Positions 29,722 through 39,988 are shown, counted from the first letter of the stretch. The stretch: 64,000 nucleotides of DNA from Comamonas flocculans (GCF_007954405.1 NZ_CP042344.1:2542001-2606000); one strand, 5' to 3'. Notes: generated from the letters alone by a model not told the origin. Program-made: numbers and translations.

Positions 29722-30372
29722 ATGGAATTGCTTGCCTTTCTGATCGACTTCATCCTGCACGTGGACAAGCACCTGGAGCTGTTCGTGGCCACCTATGGGG
29801 CCTGGGTGTATGCGCTGCTGTTCCTGATCGTGTTCGTGGAAACCGGCGTGGTGGTCATGCCTTTTCTGCCGGGCGACTCGCTGCTCTTCATTGCCGGCGC
29901 GCTCAGCGGTGCCGGCATGCTGGACTTCTGGAGCGCCACGGCCGTGCTGCTGGTGGCGGCGGTGCTTGGCGACCAGTGCAACTTCCAGATCGGCCACCAC
30001 TTCGGTCCGCGGGTGTTCCAGTGGGAGAACTCGCGCTGGTTCAACCGCAAGGCCTTCGATCGCGCGCATGCGTTTTATGAGCGCTATGGCGGCATCACCA
30101 TCGTGCTGGCGCGCTTCATGCCTTTCATTCGCACCTTCGCGCCCTTCGTGGCCGGTGTGGCGGCGATGAACCGCGCGCGCTTTACCGCCTACAACGTCGG
30201 CGGCGCGCTGGTCTGGGTGCTGGGCATTTGCAGCGCGGGCCATTTCTTCGGCAACCTGCCCTGGGTGAAGGAGAACCTGGAGAAGATCATCTGGGCGCTG
30301 ATCCTGGTGCCGGGCCTGATCGCGATCTACGGCGCCTGGCGCGGCGCACGGGTACGCCCCGCACAGCCCTGA
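29722..30372 (+). CDS. DedA-family (VTT domain) membrane protein
   Basis: 216 aa. It has the SNARE-associated/VTT signature: FVETGVVVMPFLPGDSLLFIAGAL, then GDQCNFQIGHHFG, and FYERYGGITIVLARFMPFIRTFAPFVAGVAAM with the conserved Glu, Arg and Gly/Pro residues. DedA proteins are inner membrane proteins; several recycle undecaprenyl phosphate or other lipid carriers and support proton-motive-force-dependent tolerance. Which carrier this one handles cannot be told. It is divergent from mutL. Confidence 0.9.
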   Translation: MELLAFLIDFILHVDKHLELFVATYGAWVYALLFLIVFVETGVVVMPFLPGDSLLFIAGALSGAGMLDFWSATAVLLVAAVLGDQCNFQIGHHFGPRVFQWENSRWFNRKAFDRAHAFYERYGGITIVLARFMPFIRTFAPFVAGVAAMNRARFTAYNVGGALVWVLGICSAGHFFGNLPWVKENLEKIIWALILVPGLIAIYGAWRGARVRPAQP

Positions 30373-30396
30373 GCCGGGGGCATGCGCGGGTGCGCT

Positions 30397-31671
30397 TCAG
30401 GCCGTCACCACGCGTTCGACCACGCGGTCGTCGCCGAGCACGATCAGCGCAAACAACAGCTCCTGCAGGTTTTGCGCGCGCCTGGCCTTGCGCGCGAGCA
30501 GCGGGATGGCATCGGGGTTGAGCACCACGAAGTCCGCCTCGGTGCCCGTGGCCAGCGTCCCCGTGCAGCCTTGCAGGCCCAGCGCGCGCGCCGCGCCGCC
30601 GGTGTGCAGCCACCACAGCTCGGAGGGCGCGAGCGACAGCCCCGGCTTGCTCTGCCCCTCGCGGCCGATGAAATAGGCCGCGAGCATGGTGCGAAACGGT
30701 GAAAAGCTGGTGCCCCCGCCCACGTCGCTGGCCAGGCCATGCAGCATGCCCGCGGCCTGGGCGGCGCCAAAGTCGAAGAAGCCGCTGCCCAGAAACAGGT
30801 TGCTCGTGGGGCTGACGGCGGCGGCGCTGGCGCTGGCGTGCATCAGTGCGCGGTCGTCCGCGTCCAGGTGGATGCAGTGCGCATACACCGCGCGTGCGCG
30901 CAGCAGCCCGAAGTCCTCGTAGACAGACAGGTAGGAGCGCGATTGCGGAAACAGCTCGCGCACCCAGCGCACCTCGTCGCGGTTTTCTGCCACGTGCGAA
31001 TGGATCCAGGTGTCGCCGTAGCGCGCGGCCAGCTCGCCCGCGCCGCGCAGCTGCGCCTCGCTGCTGGTGGGCGCAAAGCGCGGCGTGATGGCGTAGCCCA
31101 GCCGGTCCTTGCCGTGCCAGCGCCGGATCAGCGCTTCGGTGTCGGCGAGGCTTTGCTCGGTCTCGTCGCGCAGGCCGTCGGGCGAATGGCGGTCCTGCAG
31201 CACCTTGCCGCCCATCATGCGCAGCCCGCGCTTTTGCGCCTCGTGAAAGAAGGCATCGACCGAGGCCGGGTGCGCTGTGGCAAAGGTGAGCGCGGTGGTC
31301 ACGCCGTTGCGCAGCAGCTCTTCGAAGAACACGTGCGCGATCTCGGCGGCGTAGGCCGGGTCGGCAAAGCGCATCTCGGCCGGGAAGGTGTAGTTGGTGA
31401 GCCAGGGCAGCAGCCCGTCGGCGGGCGAGCCGATGATGTCGGTCTGCGGGTAATGCACGTGCATGTCGATGAAGCCGGGCGCGATCAAACGCCCCTGCCA
31501 GTGCGTCACCGGCACGCCCGGATGGCGCGCGGCCACCGCGCGGTAGGCTCCGGCGTCGATCACGCGCCGCACGCCGTCGCTGCCCGGCCCGGTCACCAGC
31601 AGGCCGTCGCTCTCGTACAGCGCCTGGCCTTGTGCGTCGAAGCGCAGCAATTGCGCGCGGTAGGCTTTCAT
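30397..31671 (-). CDS. guaD: Guanine deaminase
   Basis: 424 aa amidohydrolase. Zinc ligands and catalytic residues are in place: PGFIDMHVHYPQTD, the His of HSHVAENRDEVRWV, HCIHLDADD and the Asp of SDVGGGTSFS. The PQTDIIGSPADGLLPWL segment is typical of guanine deaminase. It converts guanine to xanthine and ammonia. Last gene of the minus-strand series xdhA-xdhB-LysR-permease-guaD; the permease stop is 7 nt upstream of its start. Its substrate enters through the permease and its product feeds xanthine dehydrogenase. Confidence 0.94.
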   Translation of the reverse strand: MKAYRAQLLRFDAQGQALYESDGLLVTGPGSDGVRRVIDAGAYRAVAARHPGVPVTHWQGRLIAPGFIDMHVHYPQTDIIGSPADGLLPWLTNYTFPAEMRFADPAYAAEIAHVFFEELLRNGVTTALTFATAHPASVDAFFHEAQKRGLRMMGGKVLQDRHSPDGLRDETEQSLADTEALIRRWHGKDRLGYAITPRFAPTSSEAQLRGAGELAARYGDTWIHSHVAENRDEVRWVRELFPQSRSYLSVYEDFGLLRARAVYAHCIHLDADDRALMHASASAAAVSPTSNLFLGSGFFDFGAAQAAGMLHGLASDVGGGTSFSPFRTMLAAYFIGREGQSKPGLSLAPSELWWLHTGGAARALGLQGCTGTLATGTEADFVVLNPDAIPLLARKARRAQNLQELLFALIVLGDDRVVERVVTA

Positions 31672-31678
31672 GGATGCC

Positions 31679-32971
31679 TCAACCCCCGACGTAGAAGAAC
31701 TTGAACAGGAAGACCAGCGCGATCAGCCAGACCATCCAGTGCACTTCACGCACGCGGCCGGTGAACAGCTTGATGGCGGCGTAGGAGATGAAGCCGAAGG
31801 CCAGGCCGTTGGCGATGGAGTAGGTGAAGGGCATCATCAGCGCGGTCACCGCGGCCGGGATCACCTCGGTGGATTCGCCCCAGTCCAGCTCGGTCAGGTC
31901 GCGCATCATCAGGCAGCCGACGAAGAAGAGGGCGGGCGCCGTGGCATAGGCCGGCACCGCACCTGCCAGAGGCGCTATGAACAACGCAGCAAGAAAGAGC
32001 ACCGATACCGTCATCGCCGTGAGGCCCGTGCGCCCGCCCGCCTGCACGCCCGAGGCGCTTTCCACGTAGGCCGTGGTGCTGGAAGTACCGAGCAGCGAGC
32101 CGGCGAAGATGGCGGCGCTGTCGGCAAACAGCGACTTGTTCAGCCGGTCCATCTTGCCCGGCACCAGCAGGCCCGCGCGGCGCGCCACGCCCATCAGCGT
32201 GCCGGTGGCGTCGAACAGTTCCACCAGAAAGAACACCAGCACCACGTTGAGCAGTCCCTTGGTGAGCGCGGTGTGGATGTCCAGCTTGAACAGCGTCGGC
32301 TCGATCGAGGGCGGCGCCGAGAAGATGCCGCGGAACTCGTTGCCGCCAAAGATGAACGAGAGGATGGTGACCGCGATGATGCCGATCAGGATGGCGCCGC
32401 GCACGCGCATGCGGTCCAGCGCCACCATGATCAGGAAGCCGATCACGGCCAGCACCACGCTGGGCTGGTGCAGGTCGCCCAGGGTGACGAGCGTGGCTTC
32501 GTTGCCGGTCACGATGCCCGCGCTCTTGAGCGCGATCAGCGACAGGAACAGCCCTATGCCCACGGTGATCGCCATGCGCAGCGACTGCGGAATGCCGTTG
32601 ATGATCAGGCTGCGGATGCCGGTGAGCGTGACCACCAGGAACAGGCAGCCCGAGATGAACACCGCCCCCAGCGCCGCCTGCCAGGTAAAGCCCATGTGCA
32701 ACACCACTGCGTAGGCGAAATAGGCGTTCAGCCCCATGCCCGGCGCCAGCGCGATGGGATAGTTGGCGTACAGCGCCATCACCGCCGTGCCCAGCGCGGC
32801 GATCAGGCAGGTGGCGACGAAGACCGAATCCTTGGGCATGCCCGCGTCGCCCAGGATGGCCGGGTTGACGAAGATGATGTAGGCCATGGTGAGGAAGGTC
32901 GTCAGGCCCGCGATCAGCTCGGTGCGCACGTTGGTGTCGTGCTCCTTGAGCTTGAACAGTCTTTCCAGCAT
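31679..32971 (-). CDS. NCS2/AzgA-family purine permease
   Basis: 430 aa from ATG 32971 (MLERLFKLKEHDTNVRTELIAGLTTFLTMAYIIFVNP), about 12-14 membrane helices. The family motifs AYIIFVNPAILGDAGMPKDSVFVATCLIAALGT, PIALAPGMGLNAYFAY, VELFDATGTLMGVARRAGLL and LLGTSSTTAYVESASGVQAGGRTGLTA mark the guanine/hypoxanthine (PbuG/AzgA-type) branch. It is a proton symporter for guanine, hypoxanthine or adenine. Upstream frames that extend the protein only run through the LysR gene. Its place beside guaD and xdhAB supports purine uptake. Confidence 0.92.
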   Translation of the reverse strand: MLERLFKLKEHDTNVRTELIAGLTTFLTMAYIIFVNPAILGDAGMPKDSVFVATCLIAALGTAVMALYANYPIALAPGMGLNAYFAYAVVLHMGFTWQAALGAVFISGCLFLVVTLTGIRSLIINGIPQSLRMAITVGIGLFLSLIALKSAGIVTGNEATLVTLGDLHQPSVVLAVIGFLIMVALDRMRVRGAILIGIIAVTILSFIFGGNEFRGIFSAPPSIEPTLFKLDIHTALTKGLLNVVLVFFLVELFDATGTLMGVARRAGLLVPGKMDRLNKSLFADSAAIFAGSLLGTSSTTAYVESASGVQAGGRTGLTAMTVSVLFLAALFIAPLAGAVPAYATAPALFFVGCLMMRDLTELDWGESTEVIPAAVTALMMPFTYSIANGLAFGFISYAAIKLFTGRVREVHWMVWLIALVFLFKFFYVGG

Positions 32972-33009
32972 CGGTTGTCTCCTTGTGTTGTTGCTTTGGC
33001 GCAGGGAAA

Positions 33010-33987
33010 TCAGAGTTGGGCGATGGTCTGCTTGACGCGCTCGCGCAGCCAGCGCGCGCCGCTGGCATGCTGGCTGCGCGTATGCCAGAGCTGGTAGTAG
33101 TGCAGCGGCGGCATGGGCACGGGGCAGGGCACGATGGCCAGCGGCAGCTCGCGCGCCACGCGCTCGCAGTGCTGGCGTCCGGTGGTCAGCACCAGGCGGC
33201 TGTGCGCCACCATCTCGGGGATCAGCCCGAAATAGGCGCTGCGCACCACGATGCGCCGCGCCAGCCCCTGGCTGCTCAGTACCTGGTCGATGATGCCGCG
33301 CGCGCCCGGGTAGGTCGGCATGGGCGCGACGTGCTCGGCCGCCAGCCATTCCTCGGCGTTCCAGCCGCTCTGGGCCGCGGGGTGCTCGCGACTCACCAGC
33401 GACACCACTTCGTCGCTGAAGAGCTGGGCGATGTGCAGGTCCTCGGGCGGCTGCAGCCAGTTGCCTATGACCAGATCGACCTCGCCCTGCGCGAGCTGCG
33501 CGCGGTAGTCGGCCTCGCGCGTGAGCGCGTGGATCTCCACATGCACCAGCGGCGCCTGGCGCTTGATGTCGGTGACCAGACGCGGCAGGAACAGCGGGTC
33601 CAGGTAGTCGCTGGCGGCGATGTTGAAGGTGGTGGTGCTGGTGGCGGCGTCAAAGGCGCGTGCCTCGGTGAACAGGGTCTGCGCGGCGCGCAGCACCGCG
33701 GCCGCGGGCTCGAGCATCTGCTGGGCCACGTCGGTGACCACCATCTCGGCGCCGCTTCGCACCAGCAGCGGGTCGCCGGTGAGCTCGCGCAGGCGCTTGA
33801 GCGCGGCCGAGACGGCCGGCTGGTTCATGCCCAGGCGCAGCGCCGCGCGCGAGACGCTGTGCTCGGCGAGCACGGTGTGCAGCACGCGTATCAGGTGCAG
33901 GTCCACACGGTCGAAGAAGGCGCGGTCCACCCCCGGGTGGGTCGCGCTGCCTGCTGTCGGTGGCGCTTGGGGCTGCTCCATCGGCAT
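33010..33987 (-). CDS. LysR-family transcriptional regulator (purine operon)
   Basis: 325 aa. The N-terminal winged helix-turn-helix spans about 27-87 (LHLIRVLHTVLAEHSVSRAALRLGMNQPAVSAALKRLRELTGDPLLVRSG), followed by a periplasmic-binding-protein-like effector domain (about 115-315). The NodD-like start of the second domain (FNIAASDYLDPLFLPRLV) is clear. It lies inside the purine operon, 17 nt after xdhB and 38 nt before the permease, in the same direction, so regulator and target genes would be co-transcribed. A 15-bp dyad at 38096-38110 upstream of xdhA is a candidate binding site. Effector unknown; xanthine or urate is plausible. Confidence 0.87.
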   Translation of the reverse strand: MPMEQPQAPPTAGSATHPGVDRAFFDRVDLHLIRVLHTVLAEHSVSRAALRLGMNQPAVSAALKRLRELTGDPLLVRSGAEMVVTDVAQQMLEPAAAVLRAAQTLFTEARAFDAATSTTTFNIAASDYLDPLFLPRLVTDIKRQAPLVHVEIHALTREADYRAQLAQGEVDLVIGNWLQPPEDLHIAQLFSDEVVSLVSREHPAAQSGWNAEEWLAAEHVAPMPTYPGARGIIDQVLSSQGLARRIVVRSAYFGLIPEMVAHSRLVLTTGRQHCERVARELPLAIVPCPVPMPPLHYYQLWHTRSQHASGARWLRERVKQTIAQL

Positions 33988-34004
33988 GTGTGCGGCGAAG
34001 GGCT

Positions 34005-36434
34005 TCAGGCGGCTTGCACGGCGGTGATGGCGCGCAGGATGGCTTCGCTGGTGGCAGGCACCGGAAGCGGCGGGTTGTGCTGGTGCCCGCCGACGGCGGA
34101 GACCGCGTCGCGGATCGCGAAGAACACCGAAAACGGCAGCAGTAGCGGCGGCTCGCCCACGGCCTTGCTGCGGTGGATGGCGTCCTGCACGTTGCGCCCT
34201 TCAAACAGCTGGACGTTGAACACCGGCGGGCAGTCGTTGGCCGTGGGAATCTTGTAGGTGCTGGGCGCGTGCGTCATGAGCATGCCGCTCCTGGGGTGCC
34301 AGACCAGCTCTTCCATGGTCATCCAGCCCATGCCCTGGATGAAGCCGCCCTCGATCTGGCCGATGTCCACCGCCGGGTTCAGCGACTGGCCGACGTCGTG
34401 CAGCAGGTCGGCGCGCAGCAGCTTCCATTCGCCCGTGAGGGTGTCGACCACCACCTCGCTCACCGCCGCGCCGTAGGCGTAGTAGTAGAAGGGGTGGCCA
34501 GTCATGGTCTTGGCGTCCCAGGAGAGGCCGGGCGTGGCGTAGAAGCCGTCGGACCACAGTTGCACGCGGTCCAGGTAGGCGTCGGCCACCACGGCGCTGA
34601 AGTCCAGTTCCTTGCCCGCGGCGAAGACCTTGTCGTTGGCAAAGCGCACGTCCCCGCTCTTGCCGCCGTGGCGCTGCGCCACGTTGGCCGCCAGGCGCTC
34701 GCGGATTCTCCGCGCCGCGTCCTGCGCCGCCTTGCCGTTGAGGTCCGAGCCGGTGGAGGCCGCCGTGGCCGAGGTGTTGGCCACCTTGCTGGTGTCGGTG
34801 GCGCTCATGCGCACGCGCTCGAAGTTCACGCCCAGCTCGTGCGCCACCACCTGCGCCACCTTGGTGTTCAGGCCCTGGCCCATCTCGGTGCCGCCGTGGT
34901 TCACCAGGATGGAGCCGTCCAGGTACACATGCACCAGCGCGCCCGCCTGGTTCAGGTGCTTGACGTTGAAGCTGATGCCGAACTTGACCGGCGTGAGCGC
35001 CAGCCCCTTCTTGAGCACCGGGCTGGAGGCGTTGAAGCCGGCCACTTCCTTGCGGCGCGCGGCGTAGTCGCTGCTGGCTTCGAGCTGGCCGACGATCTCG
35101 TCGAGGATGTTGTCCTGCACCGTCTGGCGGTAGGGCGTGACGTTGCGCTCGCCCTTGCCGTAGAAGTTGGCGCGGCGCACCGCCAGCGCATCCTTGCCCA
35201 GATTGCGCGCGATGCTGTCCAGGATGTATTCCATGCAGACCGCGCCCTGCGGCCCGCCGAAGCCGCGAAAGGCGGTGTTGCTCTGCGTGTTGGTCCTCGC
35301 GCAGAAGCCGTGCATGGCGACTTCGGGCAGCCAGTAGGCGTTGTCGAAGTGGCAGATGGCCCGTGTCATCACCGCCGCCGACAGGTCGGCCGAATGCCCT
35401 GCGTGCGAGACCATCTGCAGCGCGACGCCGAGCACGCGGCCCTCGTCGTCGTAGCCCACGTCGTATTCGTACCAGAAGCCGTGGCGCCGGCCGGTGACCA
35501 TGAAGTCGTCGTCGCGGTCCAGGCGCAGCTTGACCGGGCGGTTCAGCGTGCGCGCGGCGATGGCCGCAATGCAGGCGAACTGCGCCGACTGCGACTCCTT
35601 GCCGCCAAAGCCGCCGCCCATGCGCCGGCATTCGACCAGCACCGCATGCGCCTGGATGCCGAGCGCGTGCGCGACGAGGAACTGCATCTCGCTCGGGTGC
35701 TGGGTGGAGCAGTGGATGTGCATGCCGCCGCCCTCCTTGGGCAGGGCGTAGCTGATCTGGCCTTCGAGGTAGAACTGCTCCTGCCCGCCCACGTCCAGGC
35801 TGCCGCTGAGGCGGTGCGGCGCCTTTTCTATCGCCGCGCGTATGCCGGCCTCGTCCAGCCCGCTGCTGCTGCGCGTCAAGTGCATCGGCGCCACCACGTA
35901 CTGCTGCTTCTCGTGCGCCTGGCGCGGGGTCAGCACCGGCTCGGCCGCCTCGGTCTTGAGCACCGTCCTGGCCAGGGCTGCGGCGCGGCGCGCCTGTTCG
36001 CGCGTTTCGGCCACCACGGCGAACACCGGCTGGCCAAGGTAGCGGATTTCGCCGTCGCACAGGATGGGGTCGTCGTGCAGCACCGAGCCGCAGTTGTTCT
36101 CGCCGGGGATGTCTGCCGCAGTGAAGACGCGCACCACGCCGGGCATGGCCCGCACCGCGGCCAGATCGCTGTCCAGCAGGCGGCCCGCCGCTATCGGCGA
36201 CAGGCCGAGCGCGCAGTGCAGCGTGCCTGCCAGTTCCGCAATGTCGTCGCAATAGGTGGCGCTGCCGCTCACATGCAGCTCGGCCGATTCGTGCGGGCGG
36301 CTCACGCCCACGCGGGCGCCGGCCTGCAGCGCGCTGGCCTCGGCCTGCGCATCGGTGCGTGAACCAAGGTTGTGCTGGTAGTCGGCAAAGGGTGCGTCGC
36401 GGCGCAGCAGTTCTTCGGCAATGCGGGTGTTCAT
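34005..36434 (-). CDS. xdhB: Xanthine dehydrogenase, molybdopterin-binding subunit
   Basis: 809 aa from ATG 36434. It covers the molybdenum cofactor domains: VSRPHESAELHVSGSATYCDD at the start, VECRRMGGGFGGKESQSAQFACIAA, TAFRGFGGPQGAVCMEYILDSIA, VNHGGTEMGQGLNTKVAQVVA, and the catalytic Glu region KAVGEPPLLLPFSVFFAIRDAV. With XdhA it oxidises hypoxanthine and xanthine to urate. It follows xdhA by 11 nt. A longer open frame continuing upstream is the antisense-like reading of xdhA and is not used. No xdhC (cofactor insertion/sulfuration chaperone) is in the window. Confidence 0.96.
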   Translation of the reverse strand: MNTRIAEELLRRDAPFADYQHNLGSRTDAQAEASALQAGARVGVSRPHESAELHVSGSATYCDDIAELAGTLHCALGLSPIAAGRLLDSDLAAVRAMPGVVRVFTAADIPGENNCGSVLHDDPILCDGEIRYLGQPVFAVVAETREQARRAAALARTVLKTEAAEPVLTPRQAHEKQQYVVAPMHLTRSSSGLDEAGIRAAIEKAPHRLSGSLDVGGQEQFYLEGQISYALPKEGGGMHIHCSTQHPSEMQFLVAHALGIQAHAVLVECRRMGGGFGGKESQSAQFACIAAIAARTLNRPVKLRLDRDDDFMVTGRRHGFWYEYDVGYDDEGRVLGVALQMVSHAGHSADLSAAVMTRAICHFDNAYWLPEVAMHGFCARTNTQSNTAFRGFGGPQGAVCMEYILDSIARNLGKDALAVRRANFYGKGERNVTPYRQTVQDNILDEIVGQLEASSDYAARRKEVAGFNASSPVLKKGLALTPVKFGISFNVKHLNQAGALVHVYLDGSILVNHGGTEMGQGLNTKVAQVVAHELGVNFERVRMSATDTSKVANTSATAASTGSDLNGKAAQDAARRIRERLAANVAQRHGGKSGDVRFANDKVFAAGKELDFSAVVADAYLDRVQLWSDGFYATPGLSWDAKTMTGHPFYYYAYGAAVSEVVVDTLTGEWKLLRADLLHDVGQSLNPAVDIGQIEGGFIQGMGWMTMEELVWHPRSGMLMTHAPSTYKIPTANDCPPVFNVQLFEGRNVQDAIHRSKAVGEPPLLLPFSVFFAIRDAVSAVGGHQHNPPLPVPATSEAILRAITAVQAA

Positions 36435-36445
36435 GGCGGTCTCCT

Positions 36446-37996
<1,551 letters not shown>

Positions 37997-38095
37997 GGCG
38001 GTCTCTGTCCTGGAGCGGCCGGCGTGCAAGGCCGGCGCGGGAATGCACCTGTCGATGGTGCGGCCTTTTGCTTCGGGTTTCCATAGCGGCCGCAC

Positions 38096-38110
38096 CATAT
38101 TGAACATATG
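38096..38110 (-). promoter_or_regulatory. Candidate LysR-type dyad upstream of xdhA
   Basis: CATAT, 5 nt, ATATG: perfect 5-bp arms in an AT-rich island 100 nt before the xdhA start, in the size range of a LysR box. A second small dyad (CCTGGGTTTACCCTGGG region, 38127-38143) lies next to it. Binding by the LysR protein at 33010 is an inference. Confidence 0.35.
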
Positions 38111-38155
38111 CGCAAGCCCATAACACCTGGGTTTACCCTGGGTTGCGACGCTGAT

Positions 38156-38611
38156 TCAGGTATCGAGAGGCAAATCGGCCGACTTGAGCGTGCGCAGCAC
38201 GAAGCTCGACTGGCTGTGGCGTATGCCCTTGATCTTGTAGAGCTTCTCGCGCAGCAGGCGCTCGTAGTCGCGCGTGTCCTTGACGACGACGCGCAGCAGG
38301 TAGTCGTACTCGCCCGAGACCAGGTGCGCTTCCACCACCTCGGGGATGGCGGCCAGCACCTGGCCGAATTTTTCCAGCGTGTTGTCCGAATGGCTGTCTA
38401 GCGTGACCATGACCAGCACGGTCTCCGTCAGGCCAAGGGCCGCGGGGTTCAGGCGCACGGTGTAGCCGGTGATGACGCCGGCGTCTTCCATCTTCTTGAT
38501 GCGGCCCCAGCAGGGCGAGGGGCTCAGACCCACGGCCGCGCCTATCTCCTGCAGGCTGGCGCGGGAGTTGGTCTGCAGGACGGAGAGGATTTTTCGGTCC
38601 AGACGATCCAT
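38156..38611 (-). CDS. Lrp/AsnC-family transcriptional regulator
   Basis: 151 aa. The N-terminal AsnC helix-turn-helix (MDRLDRKILSVLQTNSRASLQEIGAAVGLSPSPCWGRIKKMEDAGVITGYTVRLNP) is followed by the RAM/effector domain (VMVTLDSHSDNTLEKFGQVLAAIPEVVEAHLVSGEYDYLLRVVVKDTRDYERLLREKLYKIKGI). Such proteins sense amino acids and often control their own gene. AATAAT lies exactly 7 nt before the ATG with no Shine-Dalgarno, and a long dyad (38651-38689) lies just upstream, a likely autoregulatory site. Target genes are unknown. Confidence 0.92.
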   Translation of the reverse strand: MDRLDRKILSVLQTNSRASLQEIGAAVGLSPSPCWGRIKKMEDAGVITGYTVRLNPAALGLTETVLVMVTLDSHSDNTLEKFGQVLAAIPEVVEAHLVSGEYDYLLRVVVKDTRDYERLLREKLYKIKGIRHSQSSFVLRTLKSADLPLDT

Positions 38612-38624
38612 GGAGCAGATTATT
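38612..38624 (-). promoter_or_regulatory. Putative -10 box for a leaderless lrp-type mRNA
   Basis: AATAAT (38619-38624) plus 7 nt, then ATG at 38611. It has the same hexamer and spacing as the hydrolase gene at 12360. Confidence 0.45.
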
Positions 38625-38650
38625 CCATTGAATTCACTTTGTCAGATGGA

Positions 38651-38689
38651 TTTTCTGAATTGTCGGCCGGATCGAACAAATTCAGAAAA
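38651..38689. promoter_or_regulatory. Long dyad upstream of the Lrp-type gene
   Basis: TTTTCTGAATT (38651-38661) and AATTCAGAAAA (38679-38689) are perfect 11-bp arms around 17 nt. The arms are AT-rich and lie 40-78 nt before the start codon, covering the -35 region and upstream. Lrp/AsnC proteins bind AT-rich dyads, so autoregulation is the simplest reading. Confidence 0.55.
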
Positions 38690-38760
38690 ATAAACTGCAC
38701 CGGGCTGCGTACAGTTGTTCCCTGTCAAGGCGCTTTACCGAAGCGCACGCTCGTGCCAAG

Positions 38761-38788
38761 GCCCCACCCGGTTACCGCTGGGTGGGGC
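38761..38788. terminator. Hairpin after the cupin gene
   Basis: GCCCCACCC (38761-38769) and GGGTGGGGC (38780-38788) form a 9-bp GC stem with a 10-nt loop, 28 nt past the cupin stop on the minus strand. A T-rich stretch (CTTGCTTTTCT) follows on the plus strand only, so termination efficiency on the minus strand is uncertain. Confidence 0.5.
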
Positions 38789-38816
38789 GCTTGCTTTTCT
38801 GGCGTCTGCCTGCGCT

Positions 38817-39155
38817 TCAGACCTCGCCCGCAATCAGGCAGATGGTCAGCAGCAGCGAGGCATCGCGCGTGGCCCGCAAGGCGTGCGGGGCGCGCGGCTG
38901 CAGGTGGATCCAGTCGCCCGCGCGCAGCGGGCGCGGCTGGCCGGCGACGGTGAACTGCACCTCGCCTTCGATGCAGTACAGCGTGATCTCGCCCGGGGTT
39001 TCGTGCAGCGGCAGCTCGCTGCCCGCGGGCAGTACCACGCGCACCACCTCCAGCTGCTCGGCCTTGATGATGGCGTGGGTGGGGGTCCGGGCGATGCCTT
39101 CGCCCAGGGGTTTGAGGCTCACGACTTCGGACGACAGGGCGTGGGGCAGGGCCAT
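38817..39155 (-). CDS. Cupin-domain protein
   Basis: 112 aa from ATG 39155 (MALPHALSSEVVSLKPLGEG), preceded by GAGGAGAG. A single cupin fold: VVLPAGSELPLHETPGEITLYCIEGEVQFTVAGQPRPLRAGDWIHLQPRAPHALRA contains the two cupin motifs, with one metal-type His (PLHE) and PHAL in motif 2. Small cupins of this type act as metal-binding isomerases or dioxygenases, or as sensors; no function can be fixed. It is 103 nt downstream of the AhpD-like gene. Confidence 0.82.
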   Translation of the reverse strand: MALPHALSSEVVSLKPLGEGIARTPTHAIIKAEQLEVVRVVLPAGSELPLHETPGEITLYCIEGEVQFTVAGQPRPLRAGDWIHLQPRAPHALRATRDASLLLTICLIAGEV

Positions 39156-39258
39156 GGCGGTTCTCTCCTCGCGGTGCGGTGGCCGTGGACAGGGGTGCGG
39201 CCACCGCACCGGCGAGTGTGGCACGTTCCGGTGCCGCAGGCGGGGGCGCAGCCCGCCC

Positions 39259-39792
39259 CTACTTCAGTGCGACCCGGGGAAAATCGAGCGGGACGTCCAG
39301 TGCCACATTGACGTAGTTGGTGAACAGGTTCAGGGCCACGTGCGCCATGATCTCGACGATCTGCCCATCGTCGAAGCCGGCGGAGCGCAGGCGGGCCACG
39401 TCCGCATCGGTGATCTGGGCGCGCTGCTGCACCACCTTGAGGGCGAATTCCAGCGCGGCGGCGGTCCTGGGGTCGTCCGACTGGCCGACCTGCGCGGCCG
39501 CCATTTCGGCGGGCGATGCGCCTGCCTTGCCGCCCAGCACGGTGTGCGCGGCGAGGCAGTATTCGCAGCGGTTGCGGTTGGCGATGGCCACCGCGATCTG
39601 TTCGCCCAGCCGGGCTCCCAGCCTGCCCTTGCCCAGGGCGCCGAAAGCTGCCCACATGCTTTGCAGCGCTGCAGGCGCGTTGGCTACCGCCTTGAACATG
39701 TTGGGGGTGGCGCCGAAGGCGCCGTGGATCTCCGCCAGCAGGGTCTGGCTGGCGGCGGGGACGCCTTGGGTGTCGAGGTTGACGCGGCACAT
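39259..39792 (-). CDS. AhpD-like carboxymuconolactone decarboxylase-family protein
   Basis: 177 aa from ATG 39792, with AAGGAGAT just upstream. The CMD domain carries the peroxidase-type motif NRNRCEYCLAAHT (CxxCxxxH), so it probably reduces peroxides using its Cys pair, as in AhpD. Start region: LAEIHGAFGATPNMFKAVANAPAALQSMWAAFGALGKGRLGARLGEQIAVAIA. It is divergent from an AraC-type gene (196 nt between starts), which is its most likely regulator. Confidence 0.87.
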   Translation of the reverse strand: MCRVNLDTQGVPAASQTLLAEIHGAFGATPNMFKAVANAPAALQSMWAAFGALGKGRLGARLGEQIAVAIANRNRCEYCLAAHTVLGGKAGASPAEMAAAQVGQSDDPRTAAALEFALKVVQQRAQITDADVARLRSAGFDDGQIVEIMAHVALNLFTNYVNVALDVPLDFPRVALK

Positions 39793-39946
39793 ATCGATCT
39801 CCTTCAGGTTGAAAAAAGCAGGCAAGAGACCGGGCGGCGAGCCGCTCGCCCTTGCCTTGCGGCGACGGGTCGTGGGGATTTCACGGCCTGTCCTTTCCGG
39901 CGGGTGCCTGGAAGTGGTTAGTATGGGCGGCAAGAATGTATGATAA

Positions 39947-39960
39947 GAATCAGTAGATTC
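39947..39960. promoter_or_regulatory. Dyad in the AhpD-like/araC divergent promoter region
   Basis: GAATC, AGTA, GATTC: perfect 5-bp arms within a longer imperfect dyad (GTATGATAA... to ...ATATACATAC, about 39938-39971). It lies in the only AT-rich part of the 196-nt gap and may be the operator for the divergent pair. Confidence 0.4.
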
Positions 39961-39988
39961 GATATACATACCAATTCATACAGATCGC

